Shown: positions 7,728-15,970 of the stretch, piece by piece
How the letters are laid out: every line of letters starts with the position of its first letter
Numbering within the stretch: the first letter of the stretch is position 1
Assembly (NCBI RefSeq): GCF_032334255.1
Contig: NZ_JAUHMF010000002.1
Coordinates: forward strand, 1,244,280-1,308,279
DNA: 64,000 bases
From: Thermanaerothrix solaris
Lineage (GTDB): Bacteria > Chloroflexota > Anaerolineae > Anaerolineales > Anaerolineaceae
Direction of reading: 5' to 3'
Made by a program: the position numbers and the translations under genes
The notes under the pieces: model-generated
What the model was told of the DNA's origin: nothing
What the model saw: the letters and a program-made list of their open reading frames with translations, nothing else
Database searches by the model: none

Positions 7728-9419
7728 TCAGGGCTGAACCGTGTTTAGAGTAATTCGAGCAGTGGCAATCGGAATTGGCGAGTTCGGAACACTGGCGGCC
7801 AAGGCCATAAAGTTTTGGGCTGCGGTGAGATTTAATGAGGAAAATTTATGCATCCACCGGAAGCCAATGGATTGGTAATACAGCGATGCTTCAATACTAA
7901 GGGGATAGGTGGGGGGAGAGTCAAACGAGATCTGGTAGTGCACAATATCACCACCAGCCTGGAAATCCGGATCTTGTAAGGCTTCTCCGTAAACCGCAAT
8001 CTCGCTGGGGAGGGTATTCTTATCTAATCCTGTCGGAAGGAGACGGTTATCCTTTAAGTAGCGTTGAGCTCGGAGCAGGCTGGTTGTAACTTGACCGTTC
8101 GGATCTCCGATAATTGGCTCATAGATTTGAACCTGATCAGGACGGGTGATGATCTGATAGTGGGGTTCGTACTTGGTTTCGTCGCCATCGTTATCATTGC
8201 CAATGATGCTACCATCTGGCTGGAACGCACCGGATTCGAAGAGCACTTTTCCATCCGCATCGCGAACGATCATGTGAATCCAGGCCCTTCGGGAGGGGAA
8301 ACTGGTGGGAAATTTGTGTCCGGTCAGCACATCAATGCGCACATTAACCTTTAGGCTTTGATCTTGGGGTTCGGCGGTCAACTGGATATGAGCCGTTTTG
8401 GTTTGTAATTGATCGAGAGTACGGGCAATGGTTTGATCGAACTGTGCCGACTCGGCGGACACCGCAAACTTGTCGGGATGAGTTTTGAGAAGGTTCAGCA
8501 TCCACTGATTGCCACCGACGAAGTAATGCTGGTGATAAGGGTCACGCATGGGACTACCGGTATTAGCCACCGGGACGGCTTCGGTGGCTGTGGGCATGTG
8601 GCAATCCTGGCACGCTTGGGAATCGCGGTATGCCGAATGCACCCACTCGGTATAGGGCGTCTGTTCCGCAAACAGGTCGGTGCTCAGGTTACCATTGTCA
8701 TCCACGTAGGGGGTGAAAAGATTGTGGCAAACGGCGCAGAATTCAGAACGGGTCACATGAGCGCTGGTTTGAGGGATAAACCCGGATGCGCTTTGCATTA
8801 CCGTTGCCATAGCCGGATTCACGTCAAACCGTCCGTAAACTATGCGTTTCCCCGCGGGGGTGTTGGAGTCTATGTTGAACCCTCCGCTGAAACTTTGTGG
8901 TGTGCCCAGATTAATGTCTTGAATTTGGTGGCAGAGCGAGCACGATACACCATCCAGTGCTAATGGATAAAGAGGGTTGTCGGGGTTGAGCAACCCCTGA
9001 TCGCCTAAAATCGCAACTTCGCTGTTCGAAAACGCTTCCGTTAATGAAGCCATCCCAATGTGGCAGGTAGCACATTTGGCTTCAATTACTTCTCGATGTT
9101 GGGGGTGACGATTTACTTCTTCCGCAACATGGGCAAGGTAATAGGGATCACGGCCTGCGTTTGCCATGAGCGTGCTACGCCAATCGTCTTGGATGGAGTA
9201 AACGGTTCCATTGACGGATTTAAGCGCGGTGTGACAATAACCGCATTCACCAGCGGTCGAAAAATAATTCCCACGGAAGCGAATTAGTGACCCAGGGATA
9301 CGAGATGAGGTAGTAGGAGTAAGAGTAGGCTGCAATGCGTTCTGAGAACAAGCGGTAAGCCCTACGATGATCATTGCAAGCGCTACCCATGCCCACCGGC
9401 TGGCTCTGTTCATGCTCAT
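7728..9419 (-). CDS. Five-heme c-type cytochrome lipoprotein
   Basis: 563 aa. The N-terminus is a lipoprotein signal (hydrophobic helix, then LTAC lipobox at residue 24), so the mature protein is anchored outside the membrane. Five CXXCH heme-c sites are visible: CGYCH, CATCH, CSLCH, CAVCH and CQDCH, all in the first half (about residues 59-275). Further His residues can serve as distal ligands. The C-terminal half has no heme motif and looks beta-rich. The layout resembles cytochrome c-554/NrfA-like multiheme families. No partner quinol oxidase or reductase lies nearby, so the electron acceptor is unknown. A GGAGG ribosome-binding site precedes the ATG. Confidence 0.88.
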   Translation of the reverse strand: MSMNRASRWAWVALAMIIVGLTACSQNALQPTLTPTTSSRIPGSLIRFRGNYFSTAGECGYCHTALKSVNGTVYSIQDDWRSTLMANAGRDPYYLAHVAEEVNRHPQHREVIEAKCATCHIGMASLTEAFSNSEVAILGDQGLLNPDNPLYPLALDGVSCSLCHQIQDINLGTPQSFSGGFNIDSNTPAGKRIVYGRFDVNPAMATVMQSASGFIPQTSAHVTRSEFCAVCHNLFTPYVDDNGNLSTDLFAEQTPYTEWVHSAYRDSQACQDCHMPTATEAVPVANTGSPMRDPYHQHYFVGGNQWMLNLLKTHPDKFAVSAESAQFDQTIARTLDQLQTKTAHIQLTAEPQDQSLKVNVRIDVLTGHKFPTSFPSRRAWIHMIVRDADGKVLFESGAFQPDGSIIGNDNDGDETKYEPHYQIITRPDQVQIYEPIIGDPNGQVTTSLLRAQRYLKDNRLLPTGLDKNTLPSEIAVYGEALQDPDFQAGGDIVHYQISFDSPPTYPLSIEASLYYQSIGFRWMHKFSSLNLTAAQNFMALAASVPNSPIPIATARITLNTVQP

Positions 9420-9469
9420 CCTCCCCTCCTTATTCTTTTTATTCGTTTGAACACGCCACTACGGGTAAA

Positions 9470-9814
9470 TTATTGCAGCCTTACCAATACTTTGGCCTGG
9501 CTCCACAAGTCTTCCAGGCGGTAATAGTTGCGCCGTTCGGGAGAGAAAAGGTGAACTACCACGTCCCCTAAATCCACAACGACCCACCCAGCGCTAGCAT
9601 AACCTTCCTGGCGCGGGATCAGGCTAAAGTGTTGTTTGGCGCTCTCACAAACAGCATCGGCCAGGGCTTCGAGCATTCGCTCGCTCGTCCCGGAGCAGAG
9701 GACAAAATAATCGGCGAAATTTGCCAGTTCATGAATATCCAGGAGCAGGATGTTTTCCCCTTTCTTCTCTTCTAATGCGTTGACGATGTGGCGAGCGAGT
9801 TCTAGAGCGTTCAG
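9470..9814 (-). CDS. rsfS: Ribosomal silencing factor RsfS, probable CTG start
   Basis: 114 aa if started at the CTG codon at 9814-9812. The diagnostic motifs LLLDIHELANFADYFVLCSG and the C-terminal DLGDVVVHLFSPERRNYYRLEDLW identify the Iojap/RsfS family, which binds L14 and blocks subunit joining. The first ATG (at 9676) would remove the conserved N-terminal half, so it cannot be the true start. Upstream of the CTG there is an in-frame stop (TGA) directly preceding CTT-CTG, and no ATG, GTG or TTG between that stop and the conserved region. A GAGGTGA ribosome-binding site lies four to five bases before the CTG. Confidence 0.88.
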   Translation of the reverse strand: MNALELARHIVNALEEKKGENILLLDIHELANFADYFVLCSGTSERMLEALADAVCESAKQHFSLIPRQEGYASAGWVVVDLGDVVVHLFSPERRNYYRLEDLWSQAKVLVRLQ

Positions 9815-9894
9815 AAGTCACCTCGATATGAAGGGATGGATTAGATCTGCTTAAATTCTAGCATAACCTATTCGAAAACCTGCGGGATGTCCGG

Positions 9895-10476
9895 TTATTT
9901 TTCATCTCTTTCAGAAAAGTCAGCGTGAAAGAGCAGGGTGTAACGTGCTCCGGTGGGGAACAAATCGGAGCGGAAAAGGGCTACTTGATTGACCTGGAGC
10001 GACATATGGAAGATTGAGGTAGACGCTTGTAATTGGGTCTCAAGCAAGGCTTGGTCTTGAGGCCCGAAATCGGCTTGTATGCGCCCCAGGGTAACGTGAG
10101 GTGTGAACGGGCGATTTTCGGGGGGAACGCCAAGGCGCTGAGTGAGTGCCTCAATATCCCGTTGTAAGTCAAAAAGAGGAGTGGGTGCCACCACACCAAC
10201 CCATAAGACGCGGGGATGGCGCAGTCCCGGAAAGACACCCAAGCCATGGAGATGAAGGGTGAACGGAGAGTAAGCCTTCGCTATGGTGGGCAAGTGGTGG
10301 GTAAGAAATTGAACTGACTCGGTTTTGATATCTCCCAGGAATTTGAGGGTGAGATGAATATTCTCAGGCGCAACCCAGCGCACCCCTCGTAAACCGGATG
10401 AACGGAGGTTTTGAGCCAGGTTTCCCAGTTGGTGTTGAATATCTTTAGGGAACTCAATCGCAATGAAGGCTCGCAT
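9895..10476 (-). CDS. thpR: RNA 2',3'-cyclic phosphodiesterase ThpR
   Basis: 193 aa. The two catalytic HXT motifs of the 2H phosphoesterase superfamily are present, HLTLKFLGD at about residue 43 and HVTLGRI at about residue 128, and the N-terminus MRAFIAIEFP is typical. The family opens 2',3'-cyclic phosphates on RNA ends (former LigT). It lies upstream of rsfS on the same strand. Confidence 0.93.
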   Translation of the reverse strand: MRAFIAIEFPKDIQHQLGNLAQNLRSSGLRGVRWVAPENIHLTLKFLGDIKTESVQFLTHHLPTIAKAYSPFTLHLHGLGVFPGLRHPRVLWVGVVAPTPLFDLQRDIEALTQRLGVPPENRPFTPHVTLGRIQADFGPQDQALLETQLQASTSIFHMSLQVNQVALFRSDLFPTGARYTLLFHADFSERDEK

Positions 10477-10638
10477 TTTGGGTAACGGCCTTGAATTTTC
10501 TTGTCAGTCAGTATACCCGGGTAAGATTATCTCGTCAATCGAGAATAGTTTCTCTTATTCTTCTGTTTTTGTCTGGACAAGATAAGGTATCGCCTTGACA
10601 AAATAACCATTAACAATCTACCCGTTTGAAAAAATTTG

Positions 10639-10647
10639 TGGTATAAA
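10639..10647 (+). promoter_or_regulatory. Extended -10 promoter of the probable 6S RNA
   Basis: TGG followed directly by TATAAA forms an extended -10 element (TGN-TATAAA) six to eight bases before the predicted RNA start near 10653. No good -35 lies at the usual distance, which an extended -10 tolerates. The same TTTGTGGTA core occurs before ppdK at 58514-58526. Confidence 0.5.
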
Positions 10648-10652
10648 AAAAT

Positions 10653-10832
10653 TGCCCTGCTGTGTACGTGATGCCGCACGACCGGTTTTGAGCCAACACC
10701 TATCACGAGGGTTCCGACTCATCCTTGCGAAACGCGATAGGCTTCGGCCAAGGCGGATCCAAGGTGGAGGGACCCAACTCCTGCGAGAGCAGGTTCAAAA
10801 CTGCGCAGCACACGGCACGGCGGGGTCTTTTT
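10653..10832 (+). ncRNA. ssrS: Probable 6S RNA
   Basis: About 180 nt between thpR and the FHA gene without a coding frame. The ends close in an 11-bp stem (10655-10665 with 10815-10825), then a 9-bp stem CGGTTTTGA with TCAAAACTG. An internal CCTGC-GAGA-GCAGG hairpin sits on the 3' side, and CCTATC pairs with GATAGG toward the apex. This rod with a central bubble, the length, and the 5' CCCTGCTGTGT match the 6S RNA plan (RNA polymerase holoenzyme binder). A T run (10827-10832) ends the RNA. SRP RNA, tmRNA and RNase P motifs are absent. Confidence 0.6.
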
Positions 10833-10927
10833 AATTTGGGAAGATGAACCTGCAACGGTTTGACAGAAGCCCTCGCCCTTGCTAAACTGAGGTTATCTGA
10901 CGAGTCTAAATCCTGGCGAGGTGACTG

Positions 10928-11554
10928 ATGAGCCCTTCTTTCCAACTTTATATGCGGACTGGTCCTACGCCTGGTGAGCGGTTTCCGCTTGAAAAAGATG
11001 AGATCTGGTTAGGACGTGACCCCTCGAATGATATTGTGATCACCGATCCCGAAGTCTCGCGCCGTCATGCCCGCTTTCTTCGCCGTGGTAATACCTATGT
11101 CGTAGAGGATATGGGGTCAACCAATGGCACGTTGGTGAACGGAGAGATGATCACGGCTACCAAACCATTGAATCATGGTGATGTGCTTGAATTTGGGGAG
11201 CACACCAGCCTGGTGTTTGAGGTGACTCCGGAAGCGATTGATGAAACTGTGGCGGTCTTTCGCGGCGCAATGACCGAGTCATCCTCTCCTGAGCCAAGGC
11301 AGGAAGAGCCTTCTTTGGCGGAATCGCCCATTTCAGAAGCGCCTCTACATGGTTGGGAAGAAATGCCTATTTCCTCTCCTGAGCCCAAACCAGTTCGTCG
11401 CCGCTGGCCGGGTTGGATTTGGGTAGTGTTAGCCTTGGCTGGTGTTATCCTTATCTGCGGTGTGGTGGCACTGTTTATTATTGATTATTTCAATCTTTAT
11501 TGTGACCTTATTCCCGGGATAACCAATATCTTTTTCCCGGGAGCCTGTCCATAA
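10928..11554 (+). CDS. FHA-domain membrane protein
   Basis: 208 aa with GAGGTGA ribosome-binding site. The FHA domain covers about residues 8-95: LGRDPSNDIVI, then SRRHARF and GSTNGTLVNG are the phosphothreonine-binding motifs. A Pro/Glu/Ser-rich linker follows, then one transmembrane helix (about residues 160-185, WIWVVLALAGVILICGVVALFII) and a short tail with Cys residues. The FHA domain would face the cytoplasm and bind a protein phosphorylated by a Ser/Thr kinase. No kinase is encoded nearby. Confidence 0.88.
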   Translation: MSPSFQLYMRTGPTPGERFPLEKDEIWLGRDPSNDIVITDPEVSRRHARFLRRGNTYVVEDMGSTNGTLVNGEMITATKPLNHGDVLEFGEHTSLVFEVTPEAIDETVAVFRGAMTESSSPEPRQEEPSLAESPISEAPLHGWEEMPISSPEPKPVRRRWPGWIWVVLALAGVILICGVVALFIIDYFNLYCDLIPGITNIFFPGACP

Positions 11555-11600
11555 TAAAAATCATCTCACCGCATTATTGAGAATTACGGCACAGGTTAAC

Positions 11601-12839
11601 GTGGAACACCCTGGTTCTAAGACATCACCCCCTTCTTCCCCACGGTGGAGTAGCACCACCAAATTGGTGGTGGCATTAACCTTGGTAGCCCTTCTCGCGG
11701 GCCTCTTAATGCGTTTTCGTCAAGTTATCGGCCCGCTCTTGATGGCCTTTCTTATCGCCTATTTGCTTTACCCGGTGGTGCGGTTTCTAAATCGGCGTTT
11801 ACATTTACCCTGGCGCTTAGCCAGTACGTTATTATTTGTGCTCATTATCCTCCTCTTCGTAGGCTTACTAACCCTGGGGGGCTTGGCGGTTTTTGAGCAG
11901 GTTCAAAGCCTGATCAACTTTTTGCAAACACAGGTGCGCATTTTACCCCAGGTTCTTCAGAACTTGGCGGCGCATCCGATTGAGATTGGGCCGTTCCGTT
12001 TTGATTTCAGCACGGTAGCCGTCACCGATCTAGCCAATCAGTTGCTGGGAATTGTGCAACCCCTATTAGCCAGGTTGGGAAATCTCGTCGGCGCCTTTGC
12101 GGCCGGGGCTGCGACAGCGATTGGATGGACGTTTTTTGCCCTTCTGGTGGCCTATTTTATCTTGGCTGATGCCGAGAATGCACGCCAACAACTCCTAAAC
12201 ATTCAAATCCCCGGATATGCCGAGGATTTGCAGCGGCTGAGCATTGAGTTGGGTCGGATTTGGAATGCCTTTCTGCGCGGTCAATTGGTGATCTTTACAA
12301 TTACTGTATTAATCTATATCGTTCTTTTGGGTGTACTGGGGGTGAAGTTTTACTTTGGTTTAGCGCTACTGGCTGGTTTGGCGCGTTTTATCCCTTATGT
12401 GGGGCCGGCAGTAGCTTGGATTACTTATGGGTTGGTTGCATTTCTACAGGGCTCGACCCTCTTTGGTCTATTACCGATCTCCTATGCGCTGCTGGTGGTC
12501 GGTTGTGCCTGGATTACTGATGTCATCATGGATAACCTGGTGGTGCCGCGCTTGATGGGTGAAGCGTTACGTGTCCATCCGGCGGCGGTGATGGTGGCAG
12601 CGATTATCTCGGCCAATCTTTTTGGAATTATCGGGGTCGTGTTAGCGGCGCCGGTGTTGGCTTCGCTTAAATTGATTCTTACCTATGCCTTGCGTAAATT
12701 ATTCGATTTGGACCCGTGGGAAGGCCTGGAAATCGTTCCACCTCCACGGCGTCAAACCTGGGGTTTTCTTTCGCGCTTGTGGGATTCCATGACCCAAATC
12801 TGGGGGCGATGGGTACAAGCCTCACGACGTAAGACGTAA
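11601..12839 (+). CDS. AI-2E family transporter (PerM/YdiK-like permease)
   Basis: About 412 aa from the GTG chosen here; a TTG at 11577 would add eight residues but has no ribosome-binding site. Seven to eight hydrophobic segments are visible, with the typical FLIAYLLYPVVRFLNRR near residue 55 and the C-terminal block LLAGLARFIPYVGPAVAWI and DNLVVPRLMGEALRVHPAAV that defines the AI-2E/PF01594 family. Members export autoinducer-2 or exchange Na+/H+; the substrate here is unknown. Confidence 0.88.
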   Translation: MEHPGSKTSPPSSPRWSSTTKLVVALTLVALLAGLLMRFRQVIGPLLMAFLIAYLLYPVVRFLNRRLHLPWRLASTLLFVLIILLFVGLLTLGGLAVFEQVQSLINFLQTQVRILPQVLQNLAAHPIEIGPFRFDFSTVAVTDLANQLLGIVQPLLARLGNLVGAFAAGAATAIGWTFFALLVAYFILADAENARQQLLNIQIPGYAEDLQRLSIELGRIWNAFLRGQLVIFTITVLIYIVLLGVLGVKFYFGLALLAGLARFIPYVGPAVAWITYGLVAFLQGSTLFGLLPISYALLVVGCAWITDVIMDNLVVPRLMGEALRVHPAAVMVAAIISANLFGIIGVVLAAPVLASLKLILTYALRKLFDLDPWEGLEIVPPPRRQTWGFLSRLWDSMTQIWGRWVQASRRKT

Positions 12840-12842
12840 AAA

Positions 12843-14006
12843 TCAGTCCGTATCTTCAAGAGCGGCTTTGATCTCAATTTGCACGTCTGGATCGGGTTCG
12901 CGTTGAAGGGCTTCGGAGAGGTGCTTACGGGCTAAGCGGGTCTTGATTCGACCTAGGGCCCAAGCCGCATGAGCCCGAACGAGAGGCTCGGGTTCGTTTT
13001 TCAATGTCAGGCCGAGGTGAGGGGCACTATCTGGATCTGCTGAATTACCCAACGCAACAGCGATATTGCGCAGGTACCCGCGCCGCCGCGCGCGCATGAC
13101 CGGGGTATTGCCATAACGGGCTTTGAAATCCATGGGCGAGAGGGACAACTCATCAATGAGATTGGGAAAGGCAATATCTGGACGCATGGCGAAGGCAGGG
13201 CTGCCCTCAGATAAGGCGAAGCGTACATTCCAGGGGCAGACCATCTGACAAACATCACACCCAAAGACCCAATTGCCAATCGAGGAACGCAGATCACGTG
13301 GTATGGGGCCCTTATTCTCAATAGTAAGGTAGGAAATACAACGTCCCGCATCAAGAGTACGATCCGGAAGGATACACTGAGTAGGGCATGCCTCAATGCA
13401 GCGGCGGCAGGAACCGCAGTGGTCGGTCGTAAAGGGCGGCGTGGGCGGGAGAGGGGCATTGATAAATGCTTCGCCGAGCAGGAAATAAGAGCCTTTACGC
13501 GGGTGAATTAGACAGGTGTTTTTTCCAATCCAGCCCAAACCTGCCTTCTGTGCAAAGTCACGCTCAAGGATGGGGCCGGTATCCGTGTAAATGCGTGCCA
13601 GAATCGGTGCGCTCAGCCAAGCCTCAAGTTCCTTCAGCAGTTCCTTAAGCAGTTCGGGGATAATATAATGATAGTCTTTTCCCCAGGCGTAAGAGGCAAT
13701 CCGTCCGAATGGATAGGGAGAGGGTGGCGGTGGAATTGCCTGGGGATTGGGATAACGCATACCTACCACTAATAACGCGCGGGCTTCAGCCATAATGGCT
13801 TCGGGGTGCACGCGCAAGTAGCGGTTGCGCTCGGTAGCCATATAATCCATTTGCGCATAGCGTCCTTGCTTGACCCAAGTTTCATACGTTGTTACATGTG
13901 GGGGAGTGGTCGGTTGAGTGATACCCAAAAGTTCAAGGCCGAGTTGCTCGGCCTTGAACCGCAGTGCTTCGATCAGGTATTCTGGATTGGGCAGAGAACC
14001 CGCCAT
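12843..14006 (-). CDS. queG: Epoxyqueuosine reductase QueG
   Basis: 387 aa. Two ferredoxin-type [4Fe-4S] clusters are given by CGSCRRCIEACPTQC and CDVCQMVCPWN, following an N-terminal cobalamin-binding domain (KDYHYIIPELL, Asp in DTGPILERDFAQKAGLGWIG). The C-terminal 80 residues look like HEAT-type repeats, as in long QueG proteins. It reduces epoxyqueuosine to queuosine in tRNA, the last step of the pathway, with cobalamin. Convergent with the permease gene, only 3 bp apart. Confidence 0.95.
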   Translation of the reverse strand: MAGSLPNPEYLIEALRFKAEQLGLELLGITQPTTPPHVTTYETWVKQGRYAQMDYMATERNRYLRVHPEAIMAEARALLVVGMRYPNPQAIPPPPSPYPFGRIASYAWGKDYHYIIPELLKELLKELEAWLSAPILARIYTDTGPILERDFAQKAGLGWIGKNTCLIHPRKGSYFLLGEAFINAPLPPTPPFTTDHCGSCRRCIEACPTQCILPDRTLDAGRCISYLTIENKGPIPRDLRSSIGNWVFGCDVCQMVCPWNVRFALSEGSPAFAMRPDIAFPNLIDELSLSPMDFKARYGNTPVMRARRRGYLRNIAVALGNSADPDSAPHLGLTLKNEPEPLVRAHAAWALGRIKTRLARKHLSEALQREPDPDVQIEIKAALEDTD

Positions 14007-14019
14007 GCTGGTGTATGAC

Positions 14020-14724
14020 TTAACTGGTTGGGGTAACGGTGGGCTCTGGTGTGTTTGTGGGCGCGGCGGTGTTTGTTGGTGTTACGGTTGCGGTCGCCCC
14101 GGTAACCTTGATCGTGATGTATACCGTGTAGAAGTTCTGCCCGTTTGCGTTTGTCAGTACCCACACGCTGGTGTAATCCCCCGGTGTGGTGGGGGCTTTC
14201 ATGGTGAGGCTCAAATCTACCGTCTCACCTTTTTTCACTTCCTTGGGAAACTTAATGTCTGAGGCCCCTAACCGAAGCGCCTGATTGGCGAGATAGAAAC
14301 GCAATTGATAGGCAGTGGTCCAGGTGGTGTCGCCGATGTTGCGGATGGTCCAGGTCATGGTAAATTCCTGGCCGGGCAGTAAAACCGTGCCATCTGCCGG
14401 TGATTGACTCACCCATTCCGCGCGGTCGGGAAGGTTGGCGCCGGGGCGGGTAGGGCTGACAACCGGCGTAGTGGTTTCGCCCGCGGGTGGAAGGGTAACG
14501 GCCAGCGTGGGAGTTGCCGTAGCCGTCGGGGGTGGGGTAATCGTGGGGGTAGTGGTGGGCATAGCAGCCGCCGTTTGGGTTAACCCTGCCTGCACGGTTT
14601 GTGCAACTTCGGTGTAGATTTGAGCCGGATCAGGGGTTGGAGTGCGTGAGGCCGGGTTACAGGCTGAAAGGATCGCCAAGGATAGGCTTAATAGGCTAAA
14701 CGCCAAGATTTTTCGCACCGTCAT
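14020..14724 (-). CDS. Lipoprotein with NBR1-type Ig domain
   Basis: 234 aa. The start is the ATG with a strong GGAGG site ten bases upstream; an ATG 13 codons upstream lacks one. The signal peptide ends in LSAC (lipobox). A long Pro/Thr linker (about residues 60-100) precedes an NBR1-like Ig domain (about residues 105-205): GTVLLPGQEFTMTWTIRN, then IGDTTWTTAYQLRF and APTTPGDYTSVWVL. A Thr/Pro tail follows. Such domains decorate surface lipoproteins in Anaerolineae and are often binding modules; ligand unknown. Confidence 0.8.
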   Translation of the reverse strand: MTVRKILAFSLLSLSLAILSACNPASRTPTPDPAQIYTEVAQTVQAGLTQTAAAMPTTTPTITPPPTATATPTLAVTLPPAGETTTPVVSPTRPGANLPDRAEWVSQSPADGTVLLPGQEFTMTWTIRNIGDTTWTTAYQLRFYLANQALRLGASDIKFPKEVKKGETVDLSLTMKAPTTPGDYTSVWVLTNANGQNFYTVYITIKVTGATATVTPTNTAAPTNTPEPTVTPTS

Positions 14725-14860
14725 GAGTTTATTCCTCCATAAAAAATTGCACATGCAGGTCAATGCTCCCGGGATGGGGATGCTGCCCTATTTTGTAACC
14801 GGATGCCCGAATTGTCAAGGGCTGGGGGATTGGAGGGGGGATTGATGGGGATTTTGAAGG

Positions 14861-15970
14861 TTAGTGGGGTGAATTGTCAGCGGGTAACACAATAGGTGGA
14901 GGAGGCGTTGGTAGCGACGTAGAAAATCCCTGACCTTCGCGGAAAGTGAAATAGCGAACCATGCCTGCCAATATCTCGGTTTCAAAGTGGTAGGGCGTCC
15001 CTTTATACTTGAATGTGATACGATACTTCCCAGCGGGCAGGTCGCTTAGCACCAGGTTTTCACGGTAGTAATCGTCGCTATTCACACTATGAGGAGCATA
15101 GGTGCGAACCTGCCACATTTGACTCGAATCAAGCGCCTGCACGTCTATCGTAAGATGCTCAATAGGTTGTCCAGTGTTTTTAAGCAGCCGCCCGGCCAGC
15201 ACGCCCCAGCCTTGGGGTGGTACCAGCCATAGTTCGGGGTTGCGGGTGACAAAGAACGAGTTTTGCTCGATCCGTACCTCGAAATGCAGGTGTGGGCCGG
15301 TGGTAAAACCAGTGCTCCCCACATATCCCAAGACGTCTCCCGTACGCACTTTTTGCCCGCTGGTTACGGTAATCTCATCCATATGGGCATAAACGGTGTA
15401 AAGTTTTCGTCCCTGGTAGCCAAAATCATGGAGAATAACCACGGCTAATCCATAAGGATCATCGGGACGATCCCGGCCAGCATAGAGGCCGTAACCCGAC
15501 CAGACGACTTCGCCTTCACCAGCGGCAAGCACCGGGGTGCCACGAGGCGCATCAATGTCTATGCCGGTGTGGACGATGTCAGTACCGGTGAAGTAATCAC
15601 CATAGCGGTATTCTGGGAGTGGCCAGTTGACCTCGTCGGCAGCGATAGGGCGGGAGAAGAGGAAGTGATCATAAGGGGTTAGCGCCAGAGGGGGAGTATA
15701 CAAAGGTGGGCGCCATATTGAAACCGGCAATGGGGCGGGGGTGGGGAGAGTGAAACGGAGTGGGGGATCACTGGCTTGCGGCCAAGAGGTTGGGATGGGT
15801 GATGACGGTTGTGACACGGACTGCCCTGCCAATGTGGGAGAAGGACTGGGCTGTACCACGGTGACTGCCTCGGAATCCGCCCATGCCGTGGCTGTGCATC
15901 CGCTCTGAGATAGGGATAGAAGGATCAAAAGAATAACGGGTACTAAATTATAGGAGGGCTGTCTGTTCAT
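14861..15970 (-). CDS. Peptidase M23 (LytM) family lipoprotein
   Basis: 369 aa. The N-terminus is a lipoprotein signal (QSGC lipobox at residue 25). The M23 domain spans about residues 140-245 with HTGIDIDAPRGTPVLAAGEG and HLHFEVRI, giving the zinc-binding His residues and Asp. The family cuts peptidoglycan cross-bridges, or, when divergent, recruits amidases. A C-terminal beta-rich region (about residues 255-345) resembles a carbohydrate- or protein-binding fold. The start codon overlaps the upstream propeller gene (ATGA), so they form a pair. Confidence 0.92.
   Translation of the reverse strand: MNRQPSYNLVPVILLILLSLSQSGCTATAWADSEAVTVVQPSPSPTLAGQSVSQPSSPIPTSWPQASDPPLRFTLPTPAPLPVSIWRPPLYTPPLALTPYDHFLFSRPIAADEVNWPLPEYRYGDYFTGTDIVHTGIDIDAPRGTPVLAAGEGEVVWSGYGLYAGRDRPDDPYGLAVVILHDFGYQGRKLYTVYAHMDEITVTSGQKVRTGDVLGYVGSTGFTTGPHLHFEVRIEQNSFFVTRNPELWLVPPQGWGVLAGRLLKNTGQPIEHLTIDVQALDSSQMWQVRTYAPHSVNSDDYYRENLVLSDLPAGKYRITFKYKGTPYHFETEILAGMVRYFTFREGQGFSTSLPTPPPPIVLPADNSPH

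Noticed and set aside
10653..10832. SRP RNA, RNase P or tmRNA at this locus
   Set aside because: The GGAAGGAAGCAGCC-like SRP core, RNase P GAGGAAAGTC and tmRNA tRNA-like ends are absent.
10703..10945. Short minus-strand frame in the 6S region
   Set aside because: Overlaps the structured RNA and the FHA start; no ribosome-binding site or family.
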